A DNA stretch of 64,000 nt from Propionispira arboris. GTDB taxonomy: Bacteria > Bacillota > Negativicutes > Selenomonadales > Selenomonadaceae. The notes beneath the pieces were generated by a model. The model was not told the DNA's origin, searched no databases, and saw only the letters and a list, made by a program, of their open reading frames with translations. Positions 16,273 through 26,316 of the stretch are shown here, one piece after another (positions within the stretch are counted from its first letter, which is position 1; the number at the start of each line of letters is the position of its first letter). Position numbers and translations under genes: made by a program. Location of the stretch: contig NZ_FNZK01000017.1 in assembly GCF_900109225.1 (NCBI RefSeq), forward strand, positions 1 to 64,000. Direction: 5' to 3'.

Positions 16273-17730
16273 TTATTTACAAAAAAAACCTACTTCTTTA
16301 ATCGTATGAATTTTTCCTTTAATTTTACTTTTCAGTAACGCCTGCATGACAAGTGCTCCTTTATCGCCCAATATTTCAACATAAGAACAAGTATCTTGTA
16401 TCGTAATAATGCCGATATTTTCAGCACTAACACCCTCAATTGCAGTAATCGCCCCTAAAATATCGCCCGGACGCATTTTGCTTTTTTTCCCAGCATTAAT
16501 GCGAAGCCGTGTAATCTGCTTATTTAATTTTTCACTGATATCCGCTTTTAAAACCGGAGCTTTTTGTGCCCTTTTGGCAAAAATTTGTTTTCCCGCTTCT
16601 ACTGTTTCATAATCCGGCGGTTCCACTCGCGGTATCGTATGATCTATATATTTTTCAATCGCCTGCAGCGCTTTATATTCATGATAAGTCACCAATGTAA
16701 CAGCCGCCCCCAAATGACCGGCTCGTCCTGTTCGGCCAATGCGATGAACATAACTTTCTTCGTCAGCAGGCATGTCATAATTGATTACCAAAGAGATATC
16801 ATCAATATGCAGCCCGCGCGCGGCAACATCGGTTGCCACTAGGAATTGAAACCTGCCGCGTTTAAAATCACGAATCGAATCGAGACGGTCAATTTGCTCC
16901 ATCCCGCCATGTAAAGTACCACATAAAAATCCCTTCTGTTTCAGCTTATCCGCTAAGAGATCCACCGTATCACGGAGATTACAAAATACAATACAGCTTT
17001 CCGGTCGTTCCAGATATAATATTTTTGTCAACAATCCAAATTTATTTCCTGCTTCAATTTCATAATAAACCTGATGAATTGCATCAAAAGCAAGCTGCTT
17101 CGATTCTATTTCAATTTTAACCGGATCTTTCATGTGTTTTTCGCAAATCCGTTGAATTTTATCCGGCATCGTCGCTGAAAACAGTAAAGTTAATCGATTT
17201 TCGGGCAGCCCCTTAATAACCGCATCTACCTGTTCGATAAATCCCATATTGAGCATTTTATCGGCTTCATCAATAATTAAATACTGTATTTCATCCAAAG
17301 CGATATTGCCCCGTTCAATATGGTCCAGCATTCGCCCCGGTGTACCAACCACAATATGCACCCTTTGCTGAAGTTCACGGCGCTGCGTCTCCATCCGCTG
17401 GCGACCAAAAACGGCGGCACAACGTATTCGTTTAAATCTGCCGATATTGGAAATTTCCTGTTTTAATTGAACTGCCAATTCTCTGGTTGGTGTCAAAACC
17501 AGTACTTGGGGTTTTTTTTGTTCAATTACAAGCTTTTCACAAATTGGAATCGCAAAGGCAGCCGTTTTACCACTCCCGGTCTGTGACTGAACAATACTAT
17601 CTTTTTGCGCAAAAACTAAGGGTATCACCGCCTGTTGAACTTCTGTAAGCGTATCATACCCCAAGTCATGCAATGCTTTTTTTATTTCTTGACTAAGCCC
17701 ATATTGCTTGCTTAATTCCTGATCATCCAT
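16273..17730 (-). CDS. dbpA: DEAD-box RNA helicase, DbpA/YxiN type
   Basis: About 485 residues: Q motif, motif I (AQTGSGKT-like SQTGSGKTAAF), Ia PTRELA, Ib TPGRML, II DEAD, III SAT, V RGLHIDD region and VI HRIGRTGRAG, followed by a C-terminal DbpA-type RNA-binding domain (about residues 410-480). DbpA and YxiN bind hairpin 92 of 23S rRNA and help late assembly of the large ribosomal subunit. I placed the start at 17730 (MDDQELSKQYG), nine bases after GAGG; in-frame ATGs lie upstream. Confidence 0.88.
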   Translation of the reverse strand: MDDQELSKQYGLSQEIKKALHDLGYDTLTEVQQAVIPLVFAQKDSIVQSQTGSGKTAAFAIPICEKLVIEQKKPQVLVLTPTRELAVQLKQEISNIGRFKRIRCAAVFGRQRMETQRRELQQRVHIVVGTPGRMLDHIERGNIALDEIQYLIIDEADKMLNMGFIEQVDAVIKGLPENRLTLLFSATMPDKIQRICEKHMKDPVKIEIESKQLAFDAIHQVYYEIEAGNKFGLLTKILYLERPESCIVFCNLRDTVDLLADKLKQKGFLCGTLHGGMEQIDRLDSIRDFKRGRFQFLVATDVAARGLHIDDISLVINYDMPADEESYVHRIGRTGRAGHLGAAVTLVTYHEYKALQAIEKYIDHTIPRVEPPDYETVEAGKQIFAKRAQKAPVLKADISEKLNKQITRLRINAGKKSKMRPGDILGAITAIEGVSAENIGIITIQDTCSYVEILGDKGALVMQALLKSKIKGKIHTIKEVGFFCK

Positions 17731-17864
17731 TTTTATAATCCTCATTTTCCCGACGCTCTTGCTTTTAGTTTCTGTTCGTCTCACTCTATCTATATCATAC
17801 CATAGTGACAAAGATTATATCAGGAGAATATTTTATTGGTTTTTTTTGCCCATTTCATACCCCA

Positions 17865-18950
17865 TCACAGACAACGAATTGACTCTCGCTCCACAAGCTG
17901 CGGCGCAAATTTAACTGCCGTATTGATTTTTTCCATATGCATTAATTTTAATAAATTAATTGCCGCCATTTTTCCCAGATCCTGCTTGGGATGCGAAAAT
18001 GTTGTGAGTCCGACAGGATTTCTGGTAGCTAAATCCGAATTATCAAAACTGATAATGGAGATATCTTCAGGGACTTTATATTTATACTTACGTAAAACTT
18101 CAATTACATAAATTGCAATTTTATCATTATAACAAACAACCGCACTGCATCCTGCCACTCGCTGCAAAAGAAGCTGCTCAAATGTTTTGGTACAAAAAAA
18201 TTCTAAATCCTCTGTTGTAAACCAGATAAGATTTTCTTCATGCAGCAAAATGCCTCTTTTCTTTAAAGCACTCGTGCAACCTGCATAACGCAAATGCCCT
18301 TGCCGATCATCAAATTTAAAAACTCCGGCAAATCTCTTATGATTTTTACTGAGCAAATACTCAGCAGCTGATCTGCCACAGGCATAATCATCCATCATTA
18401 CAAAAGGAAAAGCCAACTCCTCATAATATGAATTAATAAAAATACAAGAAATACCTTTTTTATGAATCTGTTTATATAAATCCAGATTAAGCAACGGCAG
18501 CGCACTTTTTGTCGGTTCAATGATAAGACCATCAATGCCGTTTTCCATAAATACGTTTAATATTTTCATTTCATTTTCTATTTTATTATACGTAATCGAC
18601 AATTGGATAGAATACCCTTGCTGTGTCAAAACACCATCAATTCCTTTAATAATACCCGGAAACAAATAATCATCTAAATAAGTTGTAATAATACCAATAT
18701 TTTTCATACTAGTCCTGACTGGTGTTCTGCTTAACGCAATATAAGTACCACTCCCCTGGCGGCGTTCTAAAACGCCTTCATTTTCCAGAATACTCGTCGC
18801 CTGTCGAACCGTCTGACGACTGAGAGAAAAATATGCGCCGAGTTCTTTTTCTGACTGTAAGCGTGCCCCTGTTTCTAACGTGCCTTGAGCAATCTGCAAT
18901 TTGATCCAATTGACAATTTCTAGATATTTCGGCACTTTTTTATTATTCAT
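17865..18950 (-). CDS. araR: AraR-like GntR/LacI hybrid repressor
   Basis: At 361 residues, residues 1-70 form a GntR-type winged helix (LQSEKELGAYFSLSRQTVRQATSILENEG split over the recognition helix) and residues 85-361 a LacI-type periplasmic-binding fold (GIITTYLDDYLFPGIIKGID). This combination defines AraR, the L-arabinose repressor of Firmicutes. It lies downstream of, and in line with, a sugar ABC transporter operon (19421-23351), whose promoter carries a perfect palindrome over its -10. The sugar it senses is inferred from family. Confidence 0.8.
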   Translation of the reverse strand: MNNKKVPKYLEIVNWIKLQIAQGTLETGARLQSEKELGAYFSLSRQTVRQATSILENEGVLERRQGSGTYIALSRTPVRTSMKNIGIITTYLDDYLFPGIIKGIDGVLTQQGYSIQLSITYNKIENEMKILNVFMENGIDGLIIEPTKSALPLLNLDLYKQIHKKGISCIFINSYYEELAFPFVMMDDYACGRSAAEYLLSKNHKRFAGVFKFDDRQGHLRYAGCTSALKKRGILLHEENLIWFTTEDLEFFCTKTFEQLLLQRVAGCSAVVCYNDKIAIYVIEVLRKYKYKVPEDISIISFDNSDLATRNPVGLTTFSHPKQDLGKMAAINLLKLMHMEKINTAVKFAPQLVERESIRCL

Positions 18951-19042
18951 GAAAGCAAAATTCCTTTCGTTCCACTATTTTCAAAGCATTGCCTTCGGCT
19001 CCTCATTAAAAAAAGTTTTCATTTTCCGAAACTAGCTTGCTG

Positions 19043-19282
19043 TCAAACAAAATGTTTTATATAAGAAATAACGCCAATAATTGCAAATACACCCGCAAAT
19101 TTAAGCAAATACCCTCTGTATTTTTTTAATTGTTTAATGAAAAAATCAATATAAGCACAAAAAATTGCTAGTGCAATAAAAATATCACCTGCCATAAGCC
19201 AACTGAAACCATTGGGTATGTCACTAATCACATTATTCAAAAGCAGTGCTGCACCAACTAACGCTAAATATTCAAACTTCAT
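19043..19282 (-). CDS. Small membrane protein of unknown function
   Basis: This 79-residue protein has three hydrophobic helices (about residues 5-20, 29-49 and 58-76) with a basic loop KQLKKYRG between the last two. It lies after the terminator of the sugar transporter operon and before araR. The ribosome site is weak. No family is recognised. Confidence 0.45.
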   Translation of the reverse strand: MKFEYLALVGAALLLNNVISDIPNGFSWLMAGDIFIALAIFCAYIDFFIKQLKKYRGYLLKFAGVFAIIGVISYIKHFV

Positions 19283-19342
19283 ATAATTATCGTCCCAATC
19301 TTTTCCAGTTAAAACACTGAATTATTTTTCCTATTTTAGAAA

Positions 19343-19389
19343 AAAATCTGCCTTTTTATTAACTATCGCAGTTATAAAAGGCAGATTTT
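19343..19389 (-). terminator. Terminator of the sugar ABC transporter operon
   Basis: AAAATCTGCCTTTTATAACTG pairs with its near-complement across a short loop and is followed on the minus strand by a T run, about 30 bases after the permease stop. Confidence 0.85.
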
Positions 19390-19420
19390 AATTTTCATAA
19401 AAGAAACATATCTTTAAATG

Positions 19421-20608
19421 TTAAGCACTTTTACGTTTATTATATAAGTCGAACGTAACAGCAGCTAAGAGCACAAGGCCTTTAACAACACGCTGGATAT
19501 CAACCGACCAACCAATCAAAGACATCCCATTGTTCAAAATCCCCATTACCAAAGCACCAATAACAGCACCTGTAATCGTCCCACTGCCACCTTGTACAGC
19601 CGCACCGCCGATATAGCAGGCCGCAATTGCATCAAGTTCAAAGGTATCACCAGCCTTTGGCGTCGCTGATGCATTACGTGCCGCCAAGACAATACCAGCT
19701 AAAGCTGCTAACAGTCCCATATTGGTATAAACCCAAAACATAACCTTATCTGTATTGATTCCTGACAATCTGGCTGCATTCACATTACCGCCAACGGCAT
19801 ATACCTGACGTCCTGCCACAGTATCGTTGGTGATAAAAGAATAAATAATGATCAATGCCAGCATAATAAGTAAAACGAGTGGTAATCCCATATAAAGAGC
19901 AAGCTTAGCTGTAATAAAATTCAATACACCAATAATAACCACCAATTTAGCAACAACCTGCCACATTGGCGCTACAACGAAATTATGTTTCAACTTGTTG
20001 CGTCTTGACCGAATTTCTAATAAAACAAGCACTACGGAAGCCAGGAGGCCACCTATTAATGCTAAAATTTCTATTTTAGTACCACCGACCTGCATAAAGA
20101 TCTGTGGCAGATATCCCGCACCAACCTGAGTAAAATCTTGAGGCAGCGGACCTTTCGTCTGTCCATTTAAAATAACCATAGTTAGTCCGCGGAAAACCAG
20201 CATATTAGCCAGCGTAACAATGAATGGCGGGACTTTAAGCACAGCTATGAAGAAACCCTGCCACATTCCTACTAAAATACCGATAAGCAATACAATTGCG
20301 AAGGTAACTGGAACAGCAATATGATAATCCAACACCATAATAGCTGCCGCCGCCCCACAAAAAGCGACAATCGAACCAACGGCCAAATCAACATTTGCTG
20401 TCAAACAACATAATAGCATCCCGATGGAAAGAATAACAACATAACTGTTTTGCATAACCAAATTATTAATATTCATTGGTGCTGCATTTTTGCCATCAGA
20501 TAAAATAAGAAAGATTACATAAATAACGAATAAGGCAATCATCATACCATATTGTTTGAGATTCGCCATGGCTAGTTTTTTTTGATTCATTGTAGTTTCA
20601 TTGCTCAT
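19421..20608 (-). CDS. gguB: Sugar ABC transporter permease, GguB/MmsB type
   Basis: At 395 residues with about ten hydrophobic helices, it carries the BPD_transp_2 signature of ribose/xylose-type permeases (LTANVDLAVGS, VPPFIVTLANMLVFRG, GGAAVQGGSGTITGA). The length and internal insert match GguB, the permease of the ChvE-GguAB multiple monosaccharide importer. It is the last gene of the SBP-ATPase-permease operon and lies four bases after the ATPase stop. Confidence 0.85.
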   Translation of the reverse strand: MSNETTMNQKKLAMANLKQYGMMIALFVIYVIFLILSDGKNAAPMNINNLVMQNSYVVILSIGMLLCCLTANVDLAVGSIVAFCGAAAAIMVLDYHIAVPVTFAIVLLIGILVGMWQGFFIAVLKVPPFIVTLANMLVFRGLTMVILNGQTKGPLPQDFTQVGAGYLPQIFMQVGGTKIEILALIGGLLASVVLVLLEIRSRRNKLKHNFVVAPMWQVVAKLVVIIGVLNFITAKLALYMGLPLVLLIMLALIIIYSFITNDTVAGRQVYAVGGNVNAARLSGINTDKVMFWVYTNMGLLAALAGIVLAARNASATPKAGDTFELDAIAACYIGGAAVQGGSGTITGAVIGALVMGILNNGMSLIGWSVDIQRVVKGLVLLAAVTFDLYNKRKSA

Positions 20609-20612
20609 TGTA

Positions 20613-22160
20613 TTATTTCTCCCTTCCGATGTGATTCATAATAATCTTCATGATACGTTCCTGTGAAAATTCATTTTTGTGCAATTCACCAGCAATTTCG
20701 CCTTCATTAATGACGTAGATACGATCACAAATGCCTAATAGCTCCGGCATTTCGGAAGAAATTACAATAACTGCTTTACCCGCATCTGCCAGCGAGTTAA
20801 TTACCGTATAAATTTCATACTTCGCCCCAACATCAATTCCACGTGTCGGTTCATCTAAAAGCAATACATCTGGTTCCGATAACATCCATTTTGCCAGAAC
20901 CACTTTTTGTTGATTTCCACCTGACAATGAACCTACAATTTGTTCAATCGAATTTGCTTTTATATTGATTTTTTTCCGATACTCTTCGGTTACATGAATT
21001 TCATTATTAGAATCAATCACGGTATGTTTTGAAAATCTGGATGCCAAACTTGACAGTGACATATTCCATTTCAAATCGTTAATCAATACCAACCCGTATT
21101 TTTTACGATCTTCTGATACATACGCAATTTTATGATTGATTGCATCCTTGATACTTTTCAAATGAAGTTCTTCACCATTTTTGATCATGGTTCCGGAAAT
21201 ATTTTTGCCATAAGCTTTGCCAAACAAACTCATTGCGAGTTCCGTCCGTCCAGCTCCCATCAAACCTGCAAAACCAACCACTTCACCACGACGAACATGC
21301 AAGGACACATCATTGATCACTTTGCGTTTTGAATCCAATGGACTATAGGCCATCCAATTTTTCACTTCAAAAACTACTTCACCGATTTTACTATTGCGGT
21401 CTGGATAACGATTTGTAAGTTCACGACCTACCATGCCTTTGATAATTCGGTCCTCTTCGATTGCTTTATCTGTTTTTTCGATTGTTTCAATCGTATGCCC
21501 ATCACGAATAACCGTAATCGAATCAGCGACCCGGCTGACTTCATTTAATTTATGTGAAATCATAATACAGGTAATACCCTGTTTTTTTAAATTCAGCATA
21601 AGCTCTAGTAAGATATTACTTTCCTCATCATTCAGTGCGGCCGTCGGTTCATCAAGAATCAAAAGTTCGACTTTTTTTGTCAAGGCTTTGGCAATTTCAA
21701 TCAATTGCTGCTTGCCAACACCTAAATTCTGCACTTGCTGGCTTAAATCTTCGCTCCCCATACCGATTGTACTTAAAACATCACGGGCTTTGCGATCGGT
21801 TTCATCCCAGTCAATAACACCTTTAATAGTTGTGTTTTCATTACCCAAAAATACATTTTCGGCAACAGAAAGAGCTGGTATGAGTGCTAACTCCTGATGA
21901 ATAATAACAATGCCTTTTTTTTCGCTACTGCGGATTGTATTGAATTCACACTTTTCACCTTTATAAATAATGTCTCCCGTATATGTTCCATAAGGATATA
22001 CTCCCGAAAGAACATTCATCAAAGTCGATTTTCCCGCACCATTTTCGCCGCATAATGCATGAATCTCTCCTTTTTTGATTTTTAGATTGACATCATCCAG
22101 AGCCTTAACACCCGAAAAGTCTTTCGTTATATGCCGCATTTCCAGTATGATTTCAGCCAT
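20613..22160 (-). CDS. gguA: Sugar ABC transporter ATPase, two nucleotide-binding domains
   Basis: At 515 residues it holds two ABC domains. The first has Walker [10 protein letters not shown], signature [15 protein letters not shown] and Walker [12 protein letters not shown]; the second has a degenerate Walker A ([10 protein letters not shown]), signature LSGGNQQK and [12 protein letters not shown]. This is the pattern of RbsA/XylG/MglA/GguA proteins, which energise import of monosaccharides. It fits GguA by its neighbours. Confidence 0.88.
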   Translation of the reverse strand: MAEIILEMRHITKDFSGVKALDDVNLKIKKGEIHALCGENGAGKSTLMNVLSGVYPYGTYTGDIIYKGEKCEFNTIRSSEKKGIVIIHQELALIPALSVAENVFLGNENTTIKGVIDWDETDRKARDVLSTIGMGSEDLSQQVQNLGVGKQQLIEIAKALTKKVELLILDEPTAALNDEESNILLELMLNLKKQGITCIMISHKLNEVSRVADSITVIRDGHTIETIEKTDKAIEEDRIIKGMVGRELTNRYPDRNSKIGEVVFEVKNWMAYSPLDSKRKVINDVSLHVRRGEVVGFAGLMGAGRTELAMSLFGKAYGKNISGTMIKNGEELHLKSIKDAINHKIAYVSEDRKKYGLVLINDLKWNMSLSSLASRFSKHTVIDSNNEIHVTEEYRKKINIKANSIEQIVGSLSGGNQQKVVLAKWMLSEPDVLLLDEPTRGIDVGAKYEIYTVINSLADAGKAVIVISSEMPELLGICDRIYVINEGEIAGELHKNEFSQERIMKIIMNHIGREK

Positions 22161-22247
22161 AAATTTTGTTCAACTCCCCCGATAGTAGGAGCCGGCTGAA
22201 AAGGGATACGCTCCCTCCAGCCGACAGCCATCTAAAACTCTACATTA

Positions 22248-23351
22248 CTATTCAAGTTCAGCTTTTTTATAGTAGCCTGAATCAATCAATTCTTTTTGCA
22301 GATTTGCTTTATCAACAGGTACCGGACTGCACAAATAGGATGGAACAATTTTCTTATTGTTATTATACGAAGTTGTATCATTGATTTCAGGTTGTCCGCC
22401 TTCGAGCACAGCCTGCACCATTTTCACGCATTTATCAGCAAGTATACGAGTATCTTTAAAGATTGTCATAGATTGTTTGCCAGATAAGATATTTTTGGAA
22501 GCCATAAGTTCAGCATCCTGGCCGGTGATCATCGGCCATTTTTGACCAACTTTATAGCCAGCACCTTCTAAAGCTGCTGAAACCCCATAACTAATTCCAT
22601 CAAATGGACTTACTACAATATCAAGATTTTTCCCCGTACTGTAGTAACCGGACAAAATATCTTCCATACGTTTTTGAGCCGTTTCTTGTGACCAGCGTAA
22701 TGTACAAATCGCATCAAAACTAGTTTGACCTGATACGCATACGAGTTGTCCACTTGTCAAATAAGGCTGCAGCACTTCAAATACACCAGTATTTAAGAAA
22801 TGTGCATTGTTATCATCTGGCGAACCAGCAAAAAATTCAATGTTATAAGGACCTTTGCCTTCTTTTAAGCCCATTTTGTCTTCAATATATTTACCAATAG
22901 CTACACCTACGCCTTTATTATCAAATGTTGCATAATAAGAAACGCTATCTGTATCCATTAATAAACGATCATAGGCAATGACGGGAATGTTATTCGCTTT
23001 GGCTTGTTCTAATACATTAACCAATGCATTCGAATCAATCGAAGCAATAACCAAACAGTTTGCACCATTCGTTATCATGTTTTCAATTTGAGAAACTTGG
23101 GCTTGTACATCATCTTCTGCATATTGCAAATCCACTGTATAACCTAGTTTTTCCAATTTTTCTTTCATGTTTTTACCATCTGCGATCCATCGCTGAGAAG
23201 ACTGTGTAGGCATGGCTACCCCGATTTTCTTACCACCGGTTTGAGCCGAACTGCTGCTGCTGCTTGATGCCGGGGCGTTATCGCCACCGCCGCAGCCAGC
23301 AATTGCTAATACCATAATACAAGATAATACAAGAGCTAACATTTTTTTCAT
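22248..23351 (-). CDS. Sugar-binding lipoprotein, ChvE-like
   Basis: At 367 residues with a lipoprotein signal (basic MKK, hydrophobic core, lipobox AIAGC, about residue 20), a Ser-rich linker and a type I periplasmic-binding fold (GKKIGVAMPTQSSQRWIADG, then IASIDSNALVNVLEQAKANNIPVIAYDRL). It belongs to the ChvE/XylF group of galactose, arabinose or xylose binding proteins. The RBS is AGGAGGGT. It is the first gene of the transporter operon, under an AraR-type regulator, so arabinose or related sugars are likely substrates. Confidence 0.85.
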   Translation of the reverse strand: MKKMLALVLSCIMVLAIAGCGGGDNAPASSSSSSSAQTGGKKIGVAMPTQSSQRWIADGKNMKEKLEKLGYTVDLQYAEDDVQAQVSQIENMITNGANCLVIASIDSNALVNVLEQAKANNIPVIAYDRLLMDTDSVSYYATFDNKGVGVAIGKYIEDKMGLKEGKGPYNIEFFAGSPDDNNAHFLNTGVFEVLQPYLTSGQLVCVSGQTSFDAICTLRWSQETAQKRMEDILSGYYSTGKNLDIVVSPFDGISYGVSAALEGAGYKVGQKWPMITGQDAELMASKNILSGKQSMTIFKDTRILADKCVKMVQAVLEGGQPEINDTTSYNNNKKIVPSYLCSPVPVDKANLQKELIDSGYYKKAELE

Positions 23352-23699
23352 GAAAGTGTACCCTCCTATTTCTTCATTTAGCCAATATTATATATAAGCT
23401 GATAAATAGATCAAACCTCTGTGGCTGACTATTCCCCCTCTATTGTTTTATTTTGATTATTTATTTTGCTCTATATAATAAAAACTGCTTCAAATTATTG
23501 ACCACGTGCCAAAACAAACGCTATTTTTTTAACCATAAATCTGCATCATAAAAAATAAAACTCGATTCCATTGTTTTGCGTTCTTTGAAATATGTAAATA
23601 TTCTAATAATTATCTATTGAAATCATGAAATGTAATCCCGTCCAAAACATTTATCTTACAACTTGAATCGATTCGTTTAATTTATCATATAACTTATGA

Positions 23700-23732
23700 A
23701 TTCAGTATATACTGAATAGATTTAAAATTCAA
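23700..23732 (-). promoter_or_regulatory. Promoter and overlapping palindromic operator of the sugar transporter
   Basis: On the minus strand TTGAAT (23727-23732) and TATACT (23704-23709) are 17 bases apart. The perfect 18-base palindrome ATTCAGTATATACTGAAT (23700-23717) covers the -10, the usual place for a repressor site. The transcript would have a leader of about 340 bases before the binding-protein gene. Confidence 0.65.
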
Positions 23733-24150
23733 TCTATTTTTTAAAAATTTTTATTATTTTAATGTCTTGCTTTTTTATATAAACCAAGCTCCTGCTAAAG
23801 TACCATACTATGAACAATTACCCTTACTTTTTCACAAAAATATCAATTGAATATCGACCTTGGAAATGACCATGAAATGATTGTTAAGCGGACTCCTTTT
23901 GTTCTTAAAATTCGTGCAGCAACGATCTAAAGTTATCATACAACAAGATAAGAAAATGGCTTCGGCCTCACCTATCCAAGAAAAAAAGCAGGGATTTGTG
24001 AATCATGGTACAATAATTCTTATCCATCTAAGATTTCAATTGAACCGGGAATCGATTTCTCTTATAATTGATATGCAAGCTATATGCAGACAATAGGGAA
24101 TTCGTTTTGCTGTTCAATGCTTTCTGGTTTTATAAAACGGTATATCATGA
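23733..24150. other. Intergenic region without clear gene
   Basis: Together with the 340-base leader at 23352-23699 this is the longest gene-free stretch in the window. It separates divergent transcription units. Short open frames (for example 23881-24096) lack ribosome sites and codon character. I see no known riboswitch here. Confidence 0.5.
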
Positions 24151-24211
24151 TCAACACCCGTGATATGAATACCCGTCACGTGCAATAAAATTTATAACCG
24201 GAGGGAACAAC

Positions 24212-25585
24212 ATGATCGATCAACGCCGCATCCGCATTATACAGACTATAAAAAATTCAGCACAAAACGGTCCTGTCGTGTACTGGATGAGCCGTGACCA
24301 ACGTGTCGAAGATAACTGGGCACTCTATTATGCCCAGCAAACAGCAAGAAAGCAAAACCAGCCATTGGTTGTTTTATTTGCGTTAGCACCGGATTTTATT
24401 GGTGCAACACTGCGACAATACGGCTTTATGCTGCGAGGGTTAACAGAAACTGCTCAAAATTTAACTAAAAAAAACATTCCTTTTTATTTACTGATCGGTT
24501 CACCGGCAAAAGTCATTGCGACATGGTTACAGACAAATTCCGCCAGTACTTTAATCATCGATTTTGATCCTCTAAAAATAAAAGCACTATGGAAAAAAGA
24601 ACTTTTGCAAAAAATCAAAATTCCTTGTTATGAAGTTGATGCTCACAATATCGTCCCCTGTTGGACAGCTTCAACAAAACTTGAATATGCCGCCTATACG
24701 ATCCGCCCTAAAATACAGCGTTTACTGTCCGAATTTTTATTACCAGTCCCCGAAATATCAGTTCATCCAGCTTCAAACTTTTTCATCCGGCCCCTGCCTC
24801 CGGTTACGGACCTTTTAGCGCAGTTAAAGGTTGATACAACTGTTTCTGAAATCACCTGGCTAAAGCCCGGGAGCAAGGCTGGCAAAAATACTGCCCTTAA
24901 CTTCATCCAAGAAAAGCTTCAATATTATGACAAACAAAGCAACGATCCCACAAAAAACATGCAGTCGAATCTTTCCCCCTATTTGCATTTCGGGCAAATC
25001 TCTGCTCAAAAAATTGCCTTGCACATTAAGGAAATGCACTCGACTTCCTCTGCCACCGAAAGCTTCCTCGAAGAACTTATCATTCGGCGAGAATTAGCCG
25101 ATAATTTTTGTTTCTATCAAACAAATTATGACAACGCAGCAGCATTTCCAGCCTGGGCACAAAAAACCCTGCAAGAGCATCTCGACGATTCCCGTGAGTA
25201 TCTATATAATGCCGAAACCCTCGAGCAGGCATTTACCCATGACCCACTATGGAATGCCGCCCAGCGTCAAATGACAGAAACTGGGAAAATGCATGGTTAT
25301 GTACGCATGTATTGGGCAAAAAAGATTCTCGAATGGTCACGAACACCAGCCGATGCGATGTCTACAGCAATATATCTCAATGATAAATACCACCTCGATG
25401 GTCGTGATCCTAATGGTTATGCGGGCATCGCCTGGAGCATGGGCGGTCTTCACGATCGTGCTTGGTCAGAGCGAAACGTATTCGGTAAAATCCGCTATAT
25501 GAATTTCAACGGCATGAAACGTAAATTTCCCATCCAAACATATATAGATACGTATCCACCGTTTGATCAGCCCACCATGTTTTAA
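24212..25585 (+). CDS. phrB: Class II CPD photolyase
   Basis: At 457 residues it has the N-terminal antenna-binding domain (VVYWMSRDQRVEDNWAL, about residue 22) and the FAD-binding C-terminal half with the class II hallmarks FLEELIIRRELADNFCFY and the DPNGYAGIAWSMGGLHDRAW block. It repairs cyclobutane pyrimidine dimers using light. The ATG follows GGAGGG. It is a single gene, followed by its own terminator. Confidence 0.92.
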   Translation: MIDQRRIRIIQTIKNSAQNGPVVYWMSRDQRVEDNWALYYAQQTARKQNQPLVVLFALAPDFIGATLRQYGFMLRGLTETAQNLTKKNIPFYLLIGSPAKVIATWLQTNSASTLIIDFDPLKIKALWKKELLQKIKIPCYEVDAHNIVPCWTASTKLEYAAYTIRPKIQRLLSEFLLPVPEISVHPASNFFIRPLPPVTDLLAQLKVDTTVSEITWLKPGSKAGKNTALNFIQEKLQYYDKQSNDPTKNMQSNLSPYLHFGQISAQKIALHIKEMHSTSSATESFLEELIIRRELADNFCFYQTNYDNAAAFPAWAQKTLQEHLDDSREYLYNAETLEQAFTHDPLWNAAQRQMTETGKMHGYVRMYWAKKILEWSRTPADAMSTAIYLNDKYHLDGRDPNGYAGIAWSMGGLHDRAWSERNVFGKIRYMNFNGMKRKFPIQTYIDTYPPFDQPTMF

Positions 25586-25663
25586 AACCCTCATTCAAAA
25601 AAATAAGACTCATAAAGGAAGATCTGTATTGAGAATATCCCCAGAATTTATTTGTTTGATAAA

Positions 25664-25697
25664 AAAATAACTTCCCAATTGAAGGGAAGTTATTTTT
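25664..25697 (+). terminator. Terminator of the photolyase gene
   Basis: AATAACTTCCC pairs with GGGAAGTTATT across a seven-base loop, followed by T runs on the plus strand. Confidence 0.85.
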
Positions 25698-25823
25698 ATG
25701 TTTTTTTATAGAAACTATTCAAGTATAAGTTAGACAAAAGATTCGCGCTGGCGATCAGCCGCAAGAAACTTCCGACAAAACGTCACCCCATTCGTATGTA
25801 GATAAGTGCTGCCGTGCCATCGT

Positions 25824-26294
25824 TTAAACGACTAATTTATCAGGAAGTGGAATATCTGTCAAATCTTCTTGTCCTAAAACCTTTTCCGGATCCAATATAA
25901 TAATCAGACGTTCGTCAATTTTGCCAATACTCTTAATATAATGATTCGCAAAACCGTTCACACAATTCGGTGGCATTTCTAAATTTTCATCATCCATCTT
26001 CACAATGTCTGTAACTTCATCCACAATCCATCCAGCAATCGAATCATAAATATTCAACATGATAAATTTGCTTTCATCTGACATCGCTTCATCTGGTAAA
26101 TGAAATTTATTGCGCAAATTATATAAATACTTAATTTGTCCACGTAAATTTATAATGCCTTCAATCGTTTTTGGCATACCCGGCAATAATTGAATTTTAA
26201 ATTTCTTTGCGCGTAAAATTCCGTTTACTGCCAAAACATCAATACCATATTCTTGATCATCTACAGCAAATACAACTAATTGTATACTAGCCAA
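25824..26294 (-). CDS. cheW: CheW-like chemotaxis coupling protein
   Basis: A single CheW domain of about 156 residues (QLVVFAVDDQEYGIDVLAVNGILR, split by helix, then GIINLRGQIKYLYNLR). CheW links chemoreceptors to the CheA kinase. I chose the TTG at 26294 as start because AAGGAGGG lies seven bases upstream and the family begins there; the longer frame to 26348 overlaps the preceding gene. It is the second gene of a unit with the soluble receptor at 26317-27366. Confidence 0.85.
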   Translation of the reverse strand: MASIQLVVFAVDDQEYGIDVLAVNGILRAKKFKIQLLPGMPKTIEGIINLRGQIKYLYNLRNKFHLPDEAMSDESKFIMLNIYDSIAGWIVDEVTDIVKMDDENLEMPPNCVNGFANHYIKSIGKIDERLIIILDPEKVLGQEDLTDIPLPDKLVV

Positions 26295-26316
26295 TATGGC
26301 TCCCTCCTTTACTTTT

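Noticed and set aside
23881-24096. Open frame of 71 codons before the photolyase gene
   Set aside because: No ribosome site, no recognisable protein pattern and AT-driven composition; treated as chance.
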